NCBI GenBank assembly: GCA_900544725.1
Contig: UQWK01000016.1
Location: 1-38,430 of the forward strand
DNA length: 38,430 bases
Direction of reading: 5' to 3'
Source of the DNA: an uncultured Collinsella sp.
Lineage (GTDB): Bacteria; Actinomycetota; Coriobacteriia; Coriobacteriales; Coriobacteriaceae
Shown: positions 31,202 to 38,430 of the stretch, piece after piece
Layout: every line of letters starts with the position of its first letter
Numbering within the stretch: position 1 is the stretch's first letter
Program-made: the position numbers and the translations under genes
Notes under the pieces: generated by a model
What the model was told of the DNA's origin: nothing
What the model saw: only the letters and a program-made list of their open reading frames with translations
Databases searched by the model: none

Positions 31202-32258
31202 CGCTTTCCTTGACCGTCAGCGAAATCAGACGGAATGCGATGGTGAGCACCGCCACGCCAATCACGCCCGAAAGAATATACATCGCGGCCTGGCCGGCAA
31301 AGCCAAGGCCCTGCTCCTCAGAATAGGCCTGCAGATAATCGCCCGTGGGCAGCGCGTCGGCAAAGGTCGGGGTATCGAGGCCGACCGAAGTCTGCAGACT
31401 GTTGTCACCAGCCTCCTGAACGGCGGTCGCGGCGCCCTCGGCGTCCCACTCGCCCCAGGCGTCACCCGTGGCTAGCAGGCCCAGCGGCGTGGCCACGACA
31501 AGCACGGCGACCAGGATGAGCGTGGGGACCAGCGAGGTCTTCTTGGCAGCAGCGCCCTCGGCAGCAAGCTGGCCATCGACGGCCTCGGGCCCGACGATAA
31601 CGCTCGGCGCCGTCTTCTTGATAAAGCCGTAGATGGCGGCCGTCGCCACGCCCTCGACCACGCCGGCAACCAGCATATGCGGGATCAACATTGCCGGAAT
31701 AGCCACGGACAGCGGGAAGGGGCAGTACAGTGGAGCACCCGAGGCGTTGGTGAAGAGCATCGGCTGAATACCAAACTCGATTGCCGCGCACAGGGCCGCC
31801 AGGCACAGGCCGACCCAGCCGCTTACGATAGCCGAAACCGAGGTGCCCCAGCTCTTGTCGTGCAAACGGCTGTTGAGCGCACGGAACACGACAGCAGCGG
31901 CAAACGGCAGCACGAAGGCCATGTTAAAGCAGTTGGCGCCAAAGGACAGAATGCCGCCGTCGCCAAACAGCAGCGCCTGCAGCGCCAGCGCGACCGAGAC
32001 AGCGATGGCAGCGGCCTCGGGGCCCAGCAGCAGCGCGATGAGTGCGCCGCCGACGGCGTGGCCTGTGGTGCCGCCGGGCAGCGGCACGTTGAACATCATG
32101 AGCAGGAAGGAGAACGCGGCGCAGATGCCCAGGAAAGCCATGTGCTCGCGATCGAGCGTGGCGCGCACCTTCTTGATGCAGTGGACCCAAACGGGCACCA
32201 TTGCCACCGCCATGACGGCATCGGTCTGCGGGGACAGATAATTATCTGGAATGTGCAT
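31173..32258 (-). CDS. cbiM: Nickel/cobalt ECF substrate-binding protein CbiM with fused CbiN/PDGLE-like tail
   Basis: A 361-aa protein. The N-terminus MHIPDNYLSPQTDAVMA carries His2, which with the N-terminal amine binds the metal, and the core continues with PLPGGTTGHAVGGAL (second metal histidine) and LLFGDGGILSFGANCFNMAF. After the seven-helix core a C-terminal extension (from about residue 245) has two hydrophobic segments flanking an extracytoplasmic loop, as in CbiMN/NikMN fusions. GGGAGG lies seven bases before the ATG. It heads the cbiMQO operon; a NikR-type operator in the leader favours nickel. Confidence 0.93.
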   Translation of the reverse strand: MHIPDNYLSPQTDAVMAVAMVPVWVHCIKKVRATLDREHMAFLGICAAFSFLLMMFNVPLPGGTTGHAVGGALIALLLGPEAAAIAVSVALALQALLFGDGGILSFGANCFNMAFVLPFAAAVVFRALNSRLHDKSWGTSVSAIVSGWVGLCLAALCAAIEFGIQPMLFTNASGAPLYCPFPLSVAIPAMLIPHMLVAGVVEGVATAAIYGFIKKTAPSVIVGPEAVDGQLAAEGAAAKKTSLVPTLILVAVLVVATPLGLLATGDAWGEWDAEGAATAVQEAGDNSLQTSVGLDTPTFADALPTGDYLQAYSEEQGLGFAGQAAMYILSGVIGVAVLTIAFRLISLTVKESGAHGNSRAA

Positions 32259-32315
32259 GTACGCCTCCCGGTTGTCGGCGCACAGAATTACAACGCCGCT
32301 TAAATCGCCTTGTCA

Positions 32316-32343
32316 GTGTTACGTATTGTCAGATTCGTAACAC
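32316..32343. promoter_or_regulatory. NikR-type operator upstream of cbiM
   Basis: GTGTTAC (32316-32322), 14 bases, GTAACAC (32337-32343): an exact GTGTTAC-N14-GTAACAC dyad, the form described for nickel-responsive NikR repressors in delta-proteobacteria and archaea. It starts 11 bases downstream of the -10 on the minus strand, so binding would block transcription of cbiMQO. Confidence 0.7.
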
Positions 32344-32353
32344 GCCGCGGGCT

Positions 32354-32382
32354 ATCATAGCAAAACGGCGCGCTGCCGACAA
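32354..32382 (-). promoter_or_regulatory. Promoter of cbiMQO
   Basis: Minus-strand TTGTCG (32382-32377), exactly 17 bases, TATGAT (32359-32354), followed by the NikR-type dyad. It overlaps the hairpin at the end of the pheT unit. Confidence 0.65.
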
Positions 32383-32396
32383 AGCAGCACGCCGTT
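32362..32396 (-). terminator. Probable terminator of pheST
   Basis: On the minus strand AACGGCG-T-GCTGC pairs with GCAGC-G-CGCCGTT (32396-32384, 32376-32364) with a 7-base loop and a short TTTT end. It is 110 bases past the pheT stop. The intervening 32398-32506 has two weaker hairpins (a GCAGG-A-CCCC pair and GCGCTGGGAGCGC) and no gene. Confidence 0.55.
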
Positions 32397-32506
32397 ATGT
32401 AATGCGCGTGTCATATATGCAGGCTCAGCAATGCCTTTTCCAAACACTGCGGTCACGCAGGGCCCCACAGCAACTGCCGAGGGGTCCTGCGCTCCCAGCG
32501 CAAATC

Positions 32507-34960
32507 CTAGCCGCGGACCTCGCCGTTTACGCCCTTGCATACCTTGGTGACGATCTTCTGGTGCGCCTTCTCAACCTCTTCGCTGGTGAGCGTATGGTCG
32601 TCAGAGCGATACGTAAGCGCAAAGGCCATGGACTTCTTGCCCGCTCCAATGCGGATGGGATCGCGGTAGACGTCGAACAGACGCACGCCCTCGAGCAGCT
32701 TGCCGCCGGCGCTGGTAATACGGCGCTCAAGATCCTCGCAGGTCACGGAGTTGTCGACCACGATAGCAAGGTCGTGCTCAACGGCAGGGTACTGCGAGAA
32801 CTCGCGGTAGTTCTCCTGATTGCGGGCGCCCTTGATCAGCTTGTCCAGATCGAGCTCAAAGGCAACGACGACCTCGTCGATGCCGCAGGCCTCGCGCGCC
32901 TCGGGGTGGATCTCGCCGACCCAGCCCAGCACGGTGCCGCCGGACAGAACCTCGGCCGCACGACCCGGCTGCAAGAAAGCGTAGCCCTCGCCCTCGACGG
33001 GACGGAAGCGAACCTTCTCGATGCGCAGCTGGGCAAGCAGCTCCTCGACAATGCCCTTGCCAAAGAAGAAGCGCAGCTTACGGTACTTCATGTTCCAGGA
33101 CTGCTCGCTCCACTGGCCCGAGAGCACACCCGCCACGGACTTGGTCTCCTTGGGCAGGCTGGCGTTCTCGCGACCGTGGAACAGGCTGCCGACCTCGTAC
33201 AGGTGCACGTTGGGCGTACCGTGGGCCTCGTTGTAGGCCACGGACTGCAGCAGGCCCGGCAGCAGCGAGCGGCGCATCTCGGTCTGCTCGGCCACCAGCG
33301 GGTTCATGAGCACCACGGGGCAGCCGCGGCCCTCGGTGGACATACCGATCTTCTCCAGGTCGCCCGGGGCGGCAAAGCCAAAAGTCGTGGTCTCGTTGAG
33401 GCCGCAGGCGCGCAGGATCTCGCCGACCTTACGGGTGAGCTTCTGCTCGCGGGTCAGGCCGCCGATGTGGTTCTTGGCAGCCGGGATGGTCGCCGTCACA
33501 CGGCCCATACCCCACAGGCGCAGGACCTCCTCGATCAGGTCGATCTCGCGCGGCAGGTCGGGACGGAAGCTCGGCGGCGTGACCATAAAGTCCTCGCCGT
33601 CGCGCTCGACGGTGCAGCCCAGACGGGTGAGCGAGCGCTCGATAAAGTCAGGCTCGATGTCGGCACCGCAAATGGCATGCACGCGGGCCAGGCGCAGCTT
33701 AATGCTGTCGATAGTCTTGGGCGCGGGGAAAACGTCGACATAGCCGGGAGCAACCTCGCCGCCGGCGATCTCCTCGATAAGCGCGCAGGTAATGTTGGCG
33801 ACGTCCACGCAGCCGGTCTCGTCAACCTGGCGCTCAAAGCGAATGGAGGCGTCGGAGATCAGCGACAGGTCGCGGCTGGTGTGCGAGGTGCGACCGGCGT
33901 TGAAGCAGGCACTCTCGACCATCACATCGACGGTGTCGTCCTCGATCTCGGAATCCATGCCGCCCATAACGCCAGCCAGTGCCACGGGGCGCTCGCCGTC
34001 GGTGATGAGGCCCATGCCGGCGTCGAGCGTGCGCTCCTCGCCGTCGAGCGTCGTGAACTTCTCGTCCTGCTGGGCGGCGCGAACCACCACGCGACGGTGG
34101 CCATCGCGCTCGGCAAAGGTGTCCAGGTCAAAGGCGTGCAGCGGCTGACCGGTGAGCATCATCACGTAGTTGGTGATGTCGACGATGTTGTTGTGCGGGC
34201 GCACGCCCAGGGCGTTGAGGCGCTTGACCATCCAGTCGGGCGAGGGGCCGACCTTCACGTTGCGCACGATGCGGGCGACATAGCGGTCGCACAGACCCTC
34301 GTCGGCAATCTCAACGGAAAGCTCGTCGTCGGTCGCGCGGCCGGTCTCGACCTTGATGGCGGGCAGCTCAACGTGGAAATCGCGGTCGAAGATGGCGCCG
34401 GTCTCGCGGGCCATGCCGATCATGGACAGGCAGTCGGGACGGTTGGGCGTGATCTCGCAGTCGAGCACGGTGTCGCTCGAGCCCACGTACTCGGCAAACG
34501 GCATGCCGCAGGGCGTGTCCTCGGGCAGGATCATGATGCCGGAGTGGTCGCCGCCCAGGCCGAGCTCGCGCGCGGAGCAGTTCATGCCCATGGACACGAC
34601 GCCGCGAAGCTTGCTCTTCTTGATCTTGACGTCGCCGGGCAGGACAGCGCCAATCATGGCCGTGACGATGTGGTCGCCGGCCTCGAAGTTCTGCGCGCCA
34701 CAGACGATCTGCAGCGGAGCAGGGTTGCCGTCGGCGTCGAGATTCTTGTCGCCCACATCGACCGAGCACACATACATGTGGTCGCTATCGGGGTGCGGGG
34801 TCTTGGTGAGCACCTTGGCGGTCACCACGTGGTCGAAGGACTCGCCCACGGTGTCGATCGCCTCGACCTCGGTGCCGGTACGGATATATTCGTCCGAAAG
34901 GGTCTTGGGATCCTCCGGAATATCGATCATGGTCTTGAGCCAGTCGTAAGAAACGCGCAT
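32507..34960 (-). CDS. pheT: Phenylalanine--tRNA ligase beta subunit
   Basis: An 817-aa subunit of the alpha2-beta2 synthetase. The order is: N-terminal region, EMAP/tRNA-binding domain with HPDSDHMYVCSVDVG, the B3/B4 editing domain that hydrolyses misacylated Tyr-tRNA-Phe, B5, the catalytic-like core, and the C-terminal FDX-ACB anticodon-binding domain (YPAVEHDLAIVVDNSVTCEDLERRI ... FALTYRSDDHTLTSEEV). AAAGGAGA lies nine bases upstream of the ATG. It follows pheS after 180 bases that contain a large hairpin. Confidence 0.97.
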   Translation of the reverse strand: MRVSYDWLKTMIDIPEDPKTLSDEYIRTGTEVEAIDTVGESFDHVVTAKVLTKTPHPDSDHMYVCSVDVGDKNLDADGNPAPLQIVCGAQNFEAGDHIVTAMIGAVLPGDVKIKKSKLRGVVSMGMNCSARELGLGGDHSGIMILPEDTPCGMPFAEYVGSSDTVLDCEITPNRPDCLSMIGMARETGAIFDRDFHVELPAIKVETGRATDDELSVEIADEGLCDRYVARIVRNVKVGPSPDWMVKRLNALGVRPHNNIVDITNYVMMLTGQPLHAFDLDTFAERDGHRRVVVRAAQQDEKFTTLDGEERTLDAGMGLITDGERPVALAGVMGGMDSEIEDDTVDVMVESACFNAGRTSHTSRDLSLISDASIRFERQVDETGCVDVANITCALIEEIAGGEVAPGYVDVFPAPKTIDSIKLRLARVHAICGADIEPDFIERSLTRLGCTVERDGEDFMVTPPSFRPDLPREIDLIEEVLRLWGMGRVTATIPAAKNHIGGLTREQKLTRKVGEILRACGLNETTTFGFAAPGDLEKIGMSTEGRGCPVVLMNPLVAEQTEMRRSLLPGLLQSVAYNEAHGTPNVHLYEVGSLFHGRENASLPKETKSVAGVLSGQWSEQSWNMKYRKLRFFFGKGIVEELLAQLRIEKVRFRPVEGEGYAFLQPGRAAEVLSGGTVLGWVGEIHPEAREACGIDEVVVAFELDLDKLIKGARNQENYREFSQYPAVEHDLAIVVDNSVTCEDLERRITSAGGKLLEGVRLFDVYRDPIRIGAGKKSMAFALTYRSDDHTLTSEEVEKAHQKIVTKVCKGVNGEVRG

Positions 34961-34985
34961 CTAACTGGTCTCCTTTCATCTGTAA

Positions 34986-35124
34986 CGTCTGCAATAAACA
35001 GACGGAAAACTCCAGCTACGGAGACGGGTTTCCGAGGTGCCGCAGATTGCCTTGAAAGAGGAGGGCCGCGTACTTAGGTACGCAACCGACGATTGAAAGG
35101 CAAGGTGCGGTGGCTCGGGAAGCC
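34986..35124. repeat. Compound hairpin in the pheS-pheT spacer
   Basis: Between the two subunit genes the arms 35027-35053 and 35097-35124 pair in blocks: GGTTTCC, GAG, CCGCA and TTGCCTT each meet their complement, with small bulges. Inside sits GCGTAC-TTAG-GTACGC (35068-35083). A smaller hairpin CGTCTG/CAGACG lies at 34986-35004. There is no T run. It may control the subunit ratio or mRNA stability, or be an interspersed palindromic unit. Confidence 0.6.
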
Positions 35125-35140
35125 GCCGGGACAGGTCAAC

Positions 35141-36217
35141 TTAAAATTGGTTCAAGAAGCGCATATCGCCCGTCATGAGCGTACGCAGGTCCGGCAGGTC
35201 GTAGCGCAGGGCCGCGACGCGCTCGGCGCCAATGCCAAAGGCGAAGCCGGTGTACTTCTCGGGATCGATGCCGCAGTTAATCAGGACGTTGGGGTCGACC
35301 ATGCCGCAGCCCAGGATCTCGATCCAGCCACTGTGCTTGCAGAAGTTGCAGCCCTTGCCGCCGCAGACGTGGCAGCTCACGTCCACCTCGCAGCTGGGCT
35401 CGGTGAAGGGGAAGAAGTGCGGGCGATAGCGCGTCTTGCGGTCCTCGCCAAACATGCACTTAACAAAGTAGTCGAGCGTGCCCTTAAGGTCGCCAAAGGT
35501 GATGCCCTCGTCGACGACCAGGCCCTCGATCTGGTTGAACTGCGGCAGGTGGCAGGCGTCGGCCGTGTCGGGACGGTAGACGGTGCCCGGGCAGATCATG
35601 TAGATGGGCGGCTTTTGCGACTCCATGGTGTGGATCTGCACGCCCGAGGTCTGGGTGCGCAGCAGCACATCGGACTCGCCGTGGGCGTGAGCCTCGGGGT
35701 GCGCGACGCTGCCGGGGTTGTTGTCGACCACGTAGAAGGTATCGCGGGCCGAGCGGCTCGGGTGATCCATGGGGGCGTTGAGCGCGGTGAAGTTGTAATA
35801 GGAGGTGTCGACCATGGGGCCAGACTCGACGGTGTAGCCGATGCCGCAGAAGATGTCCTCGGCCTCCTCGATGATCTGCTTGATCAGGTGCTGGTGGCCG
35901 ATCTGCGGACGGATACCCGGTAGCGTGATGTCGACGGCCTCGTGCTCGAGTGCGTGCTTGAGGGCGGCGGCCTTCATCTCGGTGGTGCGCTCGTCGAGCA
36001 TGCCCTCGATCAGCTGGCGCATCTCGTTGGCGCGCTTGCCCATCACGGGACGATCCTCGGGGGCGAGCTTGCCCATCATGCGCATCAGGCCGGTGATGCG
36101 GCCCTTGCGGCCGAGCAGCTCAACGCGCGCGGCCTCGAGCTTTGCGGCGTCGTCGGCGCCTGCGACGAGCTCCTTGGCCTCTTCCTCGAGTTTGACCAGA
36201 TCATCAATCAGACTCAT
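35141..36217 (-). CDS. pheS: Phenylalanine--tRNA ligase alpha subunit
   Basis: A 358-aa catalytic subunit of class II synthetase. An N-terminal coiled coil (LVKLEEEAKELVAGADDAAKLEAARVELLGRKG) is followed by the class II core with HPSRSARDTFY, TSGVQIHTM, RYRPHFFPFTEPSCEVDV and FGIGAERVAALRYDLPDLR. A cysteine cluster CHVCGGKGCNFCKHSGW is as in other bacterial PheS. The start at 36217 has AAGGGAAG upstream; frames beyond it read through the T-box leader. Its expression is set by that T-box. Confidence 0.97.
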   Translation of the reverse strand: MSLIDDLVKLEEEAKELVAGADDAAKLEAARVELLGRKGRITGLMRMMGKLAPEDRPVMGKRANEMRQLIEGMLDERTTEMKAAALKHALEHEAVDITLPGIRPQIGHQHLIKQIIEEAEDIFCGIGYTVESGPMVDTSYYNFTALNAPMDHPSRSARDTFYVVDNNPGSVAHPEAHAHGESDVLLRTQTSGVQIHTMESQKPPIYMICPGTVYRPDTADACHLPQFNQIEGLVVDEGITFGDLKGTLDYFVKCMFGEDRKTRYRPHFFPFTEPSCEVDVSCHVCGGKGCNFCKHSGWIEILGCGMVDPNVLINCGIDPEKYTGFAFGIGAERVAALRYDLPDLRTLMTGDMRFLNQF

Positions 36218-36299
36218 GTCTTCCCTTTCGTCTCTCGCGCTCCCCGCTTGCCGAGGCGGCTGCCGCCGTCTGACGTTGCGAAAACGCGGCCCGGTTCGG

Positions 36300-36580
36300 T
36301 AACAAAAAACCGCCCTCGGGCATGTGCATTGCCCAAGGACGGTTGAATTCCGCGGTACCACCTTGTTTGACCCGGCGGATGTCTGGCCCGCCGCGCCCAC
36401 TCTTTGCCCCTTGTCGCGAGGCTCACGGCTTCCCTACTGGGGACATCGCCGCCGCCGGCCGCGCGCCCGTTGAGGTCGCTGCTCGGGAGTGAACGCTTGG
36501 CCCTTGCCACCGCAGGAAGGCTTGCAGCCCATGACCTTCCCTCTCTTGCCGGCGACGCGGCGGGCAAAACCCTCTCCGTC
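36300..36580 (-). promoter_or_regulatory. T-box riboswitch (phenylalanine) of pheST
   Basis: The minus strand carries the T-box sequence AGGTGGTACCGCGG (36363-36350), which pairs with the uncharged tRNA 3' end in the antiterminator. It is followed by the terminator with stem ACCGTCCT...AGGGCGGT and TTTTTT (36344-36303). Upstream, stem I contains the specifier candidate GTTCAC, with TTC (Phe) at 36493-36491 followed by A as usual. Under phenylalanine starvation uncharged tRNA-Phe would favour read-through into pheS. The 5' end of the leader is not fixed; no gene lies in 36218-36722. Confidence 0.88.
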
Positions 36581-36722
36581 AACGCATTGGGCTACAGGAT
36601 ACCACATTGTGTGGGCATATCGCCGCGTTCCGTTTTGTTCGTACTGGGTACAAGGCAGGCAGCTGTGCAAACTGGCCGTGCGCCCATCCGTGGCGCTCGG
36701 CTCGCGAGATCAAGGATATGGT

Positions 36723-38297
36723 ATGGGAAAGAAGCACGATAAGAAGGCCGAGCCCGCAGCGGGCAAGACGCCCAAAGGCATGAAGGTCGATAAGGCCGTC
36801 AAGAAATTCCGCAAGCTCGAGGGCAAGCTGTGGACCCGCGAGTACCTGCTCAAGATTGCCGAGTTTGACGGCGCGACCATTGCCCCCGCCAACGGCGCCG
36901 CAGCGCGCGCCGACGCCATGGGCACCCTTGCCGGCGAGCATCATAAGCTCCTGACCAGCGAAAAGTCTGTCGAACTTGTGCGCTCGCTGGCACGCGAAAC
37001 CGTCGCCGGCGGCAAGATCGACGACCCGCAGCTGCTCGACGAGATCCGCGTGCTCGGCCGCGACCAGCGCGAAGCGAGCGTCATTCCCACCGAGGAGGCC
37101 GAGGCCTGGACCAGGCTCACCTGCGAGGCCGACGCCGTGTGGCACAAGGCCAAGACGGCCAATGACTGGGCGAGCTTTGAGCCCTATGTGGATAGAATCG
37201 TCGCCCAACTCAAGCATCAGGCCGAGCTCATGGACCCCAAGCGCGACCCATACGATGTTTGGCTCGACCAGTACGAGCGCGGCCTTTCCGCCAAGAGCTT
37301 CGATGCGTTTTGCGATGAGGTCAAGGCGACGGTCGTGCCGCTCGTGCACGCCATCGGCGAGCGCGGCCAGCAGCCCGCTGCCGACTTTTTGCACGCCCGC
37401 GTGCCCGAGGCCGCTCAGCGCGCCATGAGCTTCGACCTTATGAAGCTCGTCGGCCTGGGCCTGGACGACACCACGCTTGCCTTTACCGAGCACCCGTTTA
37501 GCGAGGGCTTTGCCGTGGGCGACGCGCGCATCGCGACGCACATCTACGAGGACGACTGCATCTCCAACGTCTACAGCATCATCCACGAGGCGGGACACGC
37601 CATGTACGAGCTGGGCGTCAATCCTGCCTATGCGCGCACCTGCCTGGAGGGCGGCACTTCCATGGGCATCCACGAGAGCCAGAGCCGCTTTTTCGAGAAC
37701 ACCGTGGGTCGCAGCCGCGCCTTTATGGGCCCTCTGCTCGAGGTGCTGCGCCGTCACGCGCCCGAGGTCTATGGCAGTGTGGACGAGGATACGCTCTACC
37801 ATGCCGTGAACATCGCACGGCCGTCGCTGATCCGCACCGAGGCGGACGAGCTCACCTATCCGCTGCACGTTATGGTGCGCTACGAGATCGAGCGCATGCT
37901 GTTTGCCGGCGAGGCCACGGCCAAGGACATCCCCGCGCTTTGGAATCGCTTTATGGATGAGTACCTGGGCATTCCCGTTCCCGACGACACGCACGGCTGC
38001 CTGCAGGATACGCACTGGAGCGGTGGCTCGCTTGGCTACTTCCCCACCTATGCGCTGGGCAGCGCCTACGACGCCATGTTCGTGCCGGCCATGTGCCGCG
38101 ACGGCGTCGACCTTACCGGTGCCTGCGCGAGCGGCGATCTGGCGCCCGTCCGCGCCTGGCTGGGCGAGCACATTTGGCAGTGGGGCCGCGCCAAGGACGC
38201 GCCGGAACTCATCAAGGGCGCCTGCGGCATGGACTTTGACGCCCGCTACTACTGCAGCTACCTGCAGGACAAGTTCACCACACTGTACGAGCTGTAA
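36723..38297 (+). CDS. Carboxypeptidase Taq (peptidase family M32)
   Basis: A 524-aa zinc carboxypeptidase that trims C-terminal residues of peptides in the cytoplasm. The zinc motif is IIHEAGHAMYE (H288-E289-A-G-H292) with the third ligand in HESQSR, and the family segment IRTEADELTYPLHVMVRYEIE is intact. A basic Lys-rich N-terminal extension (MGKKHDKKAEPAAGKTPKGMK) precedes the fold. The ATG at 36723 has AAGGA six bases upstream; a longer frame would run into the T-box region on the other strand. It is divergent from pheS and stands alone. Confidence 0.95.
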   Translation: MGKKHDKKAEPAAGKTPKGMKVDKAVKKFRKLEGKLWTREYLLKIAEFDGATIAPANGAAARADAMGTLAGEHHKLLTSEKSVELVRSLARETVAGGKIDDPQLLDEIRVLGRDQREASVIPTEEAEAWTRLTCEADAVWHKAKTANDWASFEPYVDRIVAQLKHQAELMDPKRDPYDVWLDQYERGLSAKSFDAFCDEVKATVVPLVHAIGERGQQPAADFLHARVPEAAQRAMSFDLMKLVGLGLDDTTLAFTEHPFSEGFAVGDARIATHIYEDDCISNVYSIIHEAGHAMYELGVNPAYARTCLEGGTSMGIHESQSRFFENTVGRSRAFMGPLLEVLRRHAPEVYGSVDEDTLYHAVNIARPSLIRTEADELTYPLHVMVRYEIERMLFAGEATAKDIPALWNRFMDEYLGIPVPDDTHGCLQDTHWSGGSLGYFPTYALGSAYDAMFVPAMCRDGVDLTGACASGDLAPVRAWLGEHIWQWGRAKDAPELIKGACGMDFDARYYCSYLQDKFTTLYEL

Positions 38298-38393
38298 GGA
38301 TTGACCAGCACGCCATCGCCAACGCCAACTATGTTGACGCCAATGTCTTGGCAACGTCAGCGAAAACAACCCTAAGCGAGCAAGGTGACGTGA

Positions 38394-38427
38394 AATGAAA
38401 GGGCGCTGACCTTCTGGTCGCGCCCTT
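38394..38427. terminator. Hairpin terminator at the right edge
   Basis: AAGGGCGC-T-GACC pairs with GGTC-GCGCCCTT (38399-38411 and 38416-38427) around TTCT. On the minus strand it is followed by TTTCATTT, so it probably ends a gene beyond the window, and may also stop the carboxypeptidase transcript. A second hairpin TGACG-CCAA/TTGG-CGTCA lies at about 38334-38360. Confidence 0.5.
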
Positions 38428-38430
38428 GAA

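Noticed and set aside
32259..32380. A cobalamin riboswitch before the cobalt/nickel transporter
   Set aside because: No B12-box or conserved core is visible in the 120-base leader; the NikR-type dyad explains control better.
32402..35077. An 891-codon open frame on the plus strand opposite pheT
   Set aside because: Antisense mirror of pheT with low-complexity composition; pheT has all expected domains and a ribosome binding site.
36579..38369. A 596-codon open frame antisense to the M32 carboxypeptidase
   Set aside because: Mirror translation caused by codon bias; no ribosome site or domain, and the plus-strand gene has its zinc motif.

Overview
The window looks like a chromosomal segment of a high-GC, Gram-positive, anaerobic gut actinobacterium of the class Coriobacteriia, most likely Collinsella or a close relative. 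The reasons are the strong G/C bias at third codon positions, actinobacterial-type protein sequences, a secretin-free Tad pilus locus of the monoderm type, a T-box leader on pheST and several intergenic inverted-repeat elements. This assignment is inference from sequence character; no database was searched. Nearly all genes lie on the minus strand. Only a 57-codon membrane protein, pyruvate kinase, a nuclease-like gene and an M32 carboxypeptidase lie on the plus strand.

Left part (1-11250): a cut tRNA-Arg(ACG), a small unknown protein with an SOS-box-like palindrome upstream, serS, proC, an SPFH/stomatin-like membrane protein with rlmH, tRNA-Leu(CAG), the ksgA-tatD pair, then a run of a GH5-like glycosidase, rsmI and metG, and tRNA-Phe(GAA). 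Translation and ribosome-modification functions dominate (serS, metG, rlmH, ksgA, rsmI, three tRNAs).

Middle (11251-20856): one tightly packed Tad/Flp pilus operon on the minus strand: cpaB, tadZ/cpaE, tadA/cpaF, tadB, tadC, flp, a membrane-anchored protein of unknown role, a second small pilin-like protein, tadE, a very large TadG-like protein, another TadE-like protein and a DUF192 protein. Most junctions overlap (ATGA, TGATG, TAATG, GTGA), which implies translational coupling. No prepilin peptidase and no secretin gene are present. Upstream lie a -35-like hexamer and 11-bp-phased direct repeats.

Right part (20857-38430): rsgA; a large Ca2+-type P-type ATPase preceded by a leader with two hairpins whose loops are perfectly complementary (a candidate cis-regulatory RNA); pyk; a lineage-type gene with an AbiEi/DUF559-like architecture behind an 18-bp inverted repeat; a zinc-dependent phospholipase C-like protein; a cbiM-cbiQ-cbiO nickel/cobalt ECF transporter with a match to the GTGTTAC-N14-GTAACAC NikR-type operator; pheS-pheT with a phenylalanine T-box; and an M32 carboxypeptidase.

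The best candidates for something undescribed are the kissing-loop leader of the P-type ATPase, the two unrelated inverted-repeat-bounded intergenic elements (one feeding into the nuclease-like gene), and the GH5-like protein that lacks the usual acid/base glutamate. No CRISPR array, insertion sequence with a transposase, or prophage was seen.
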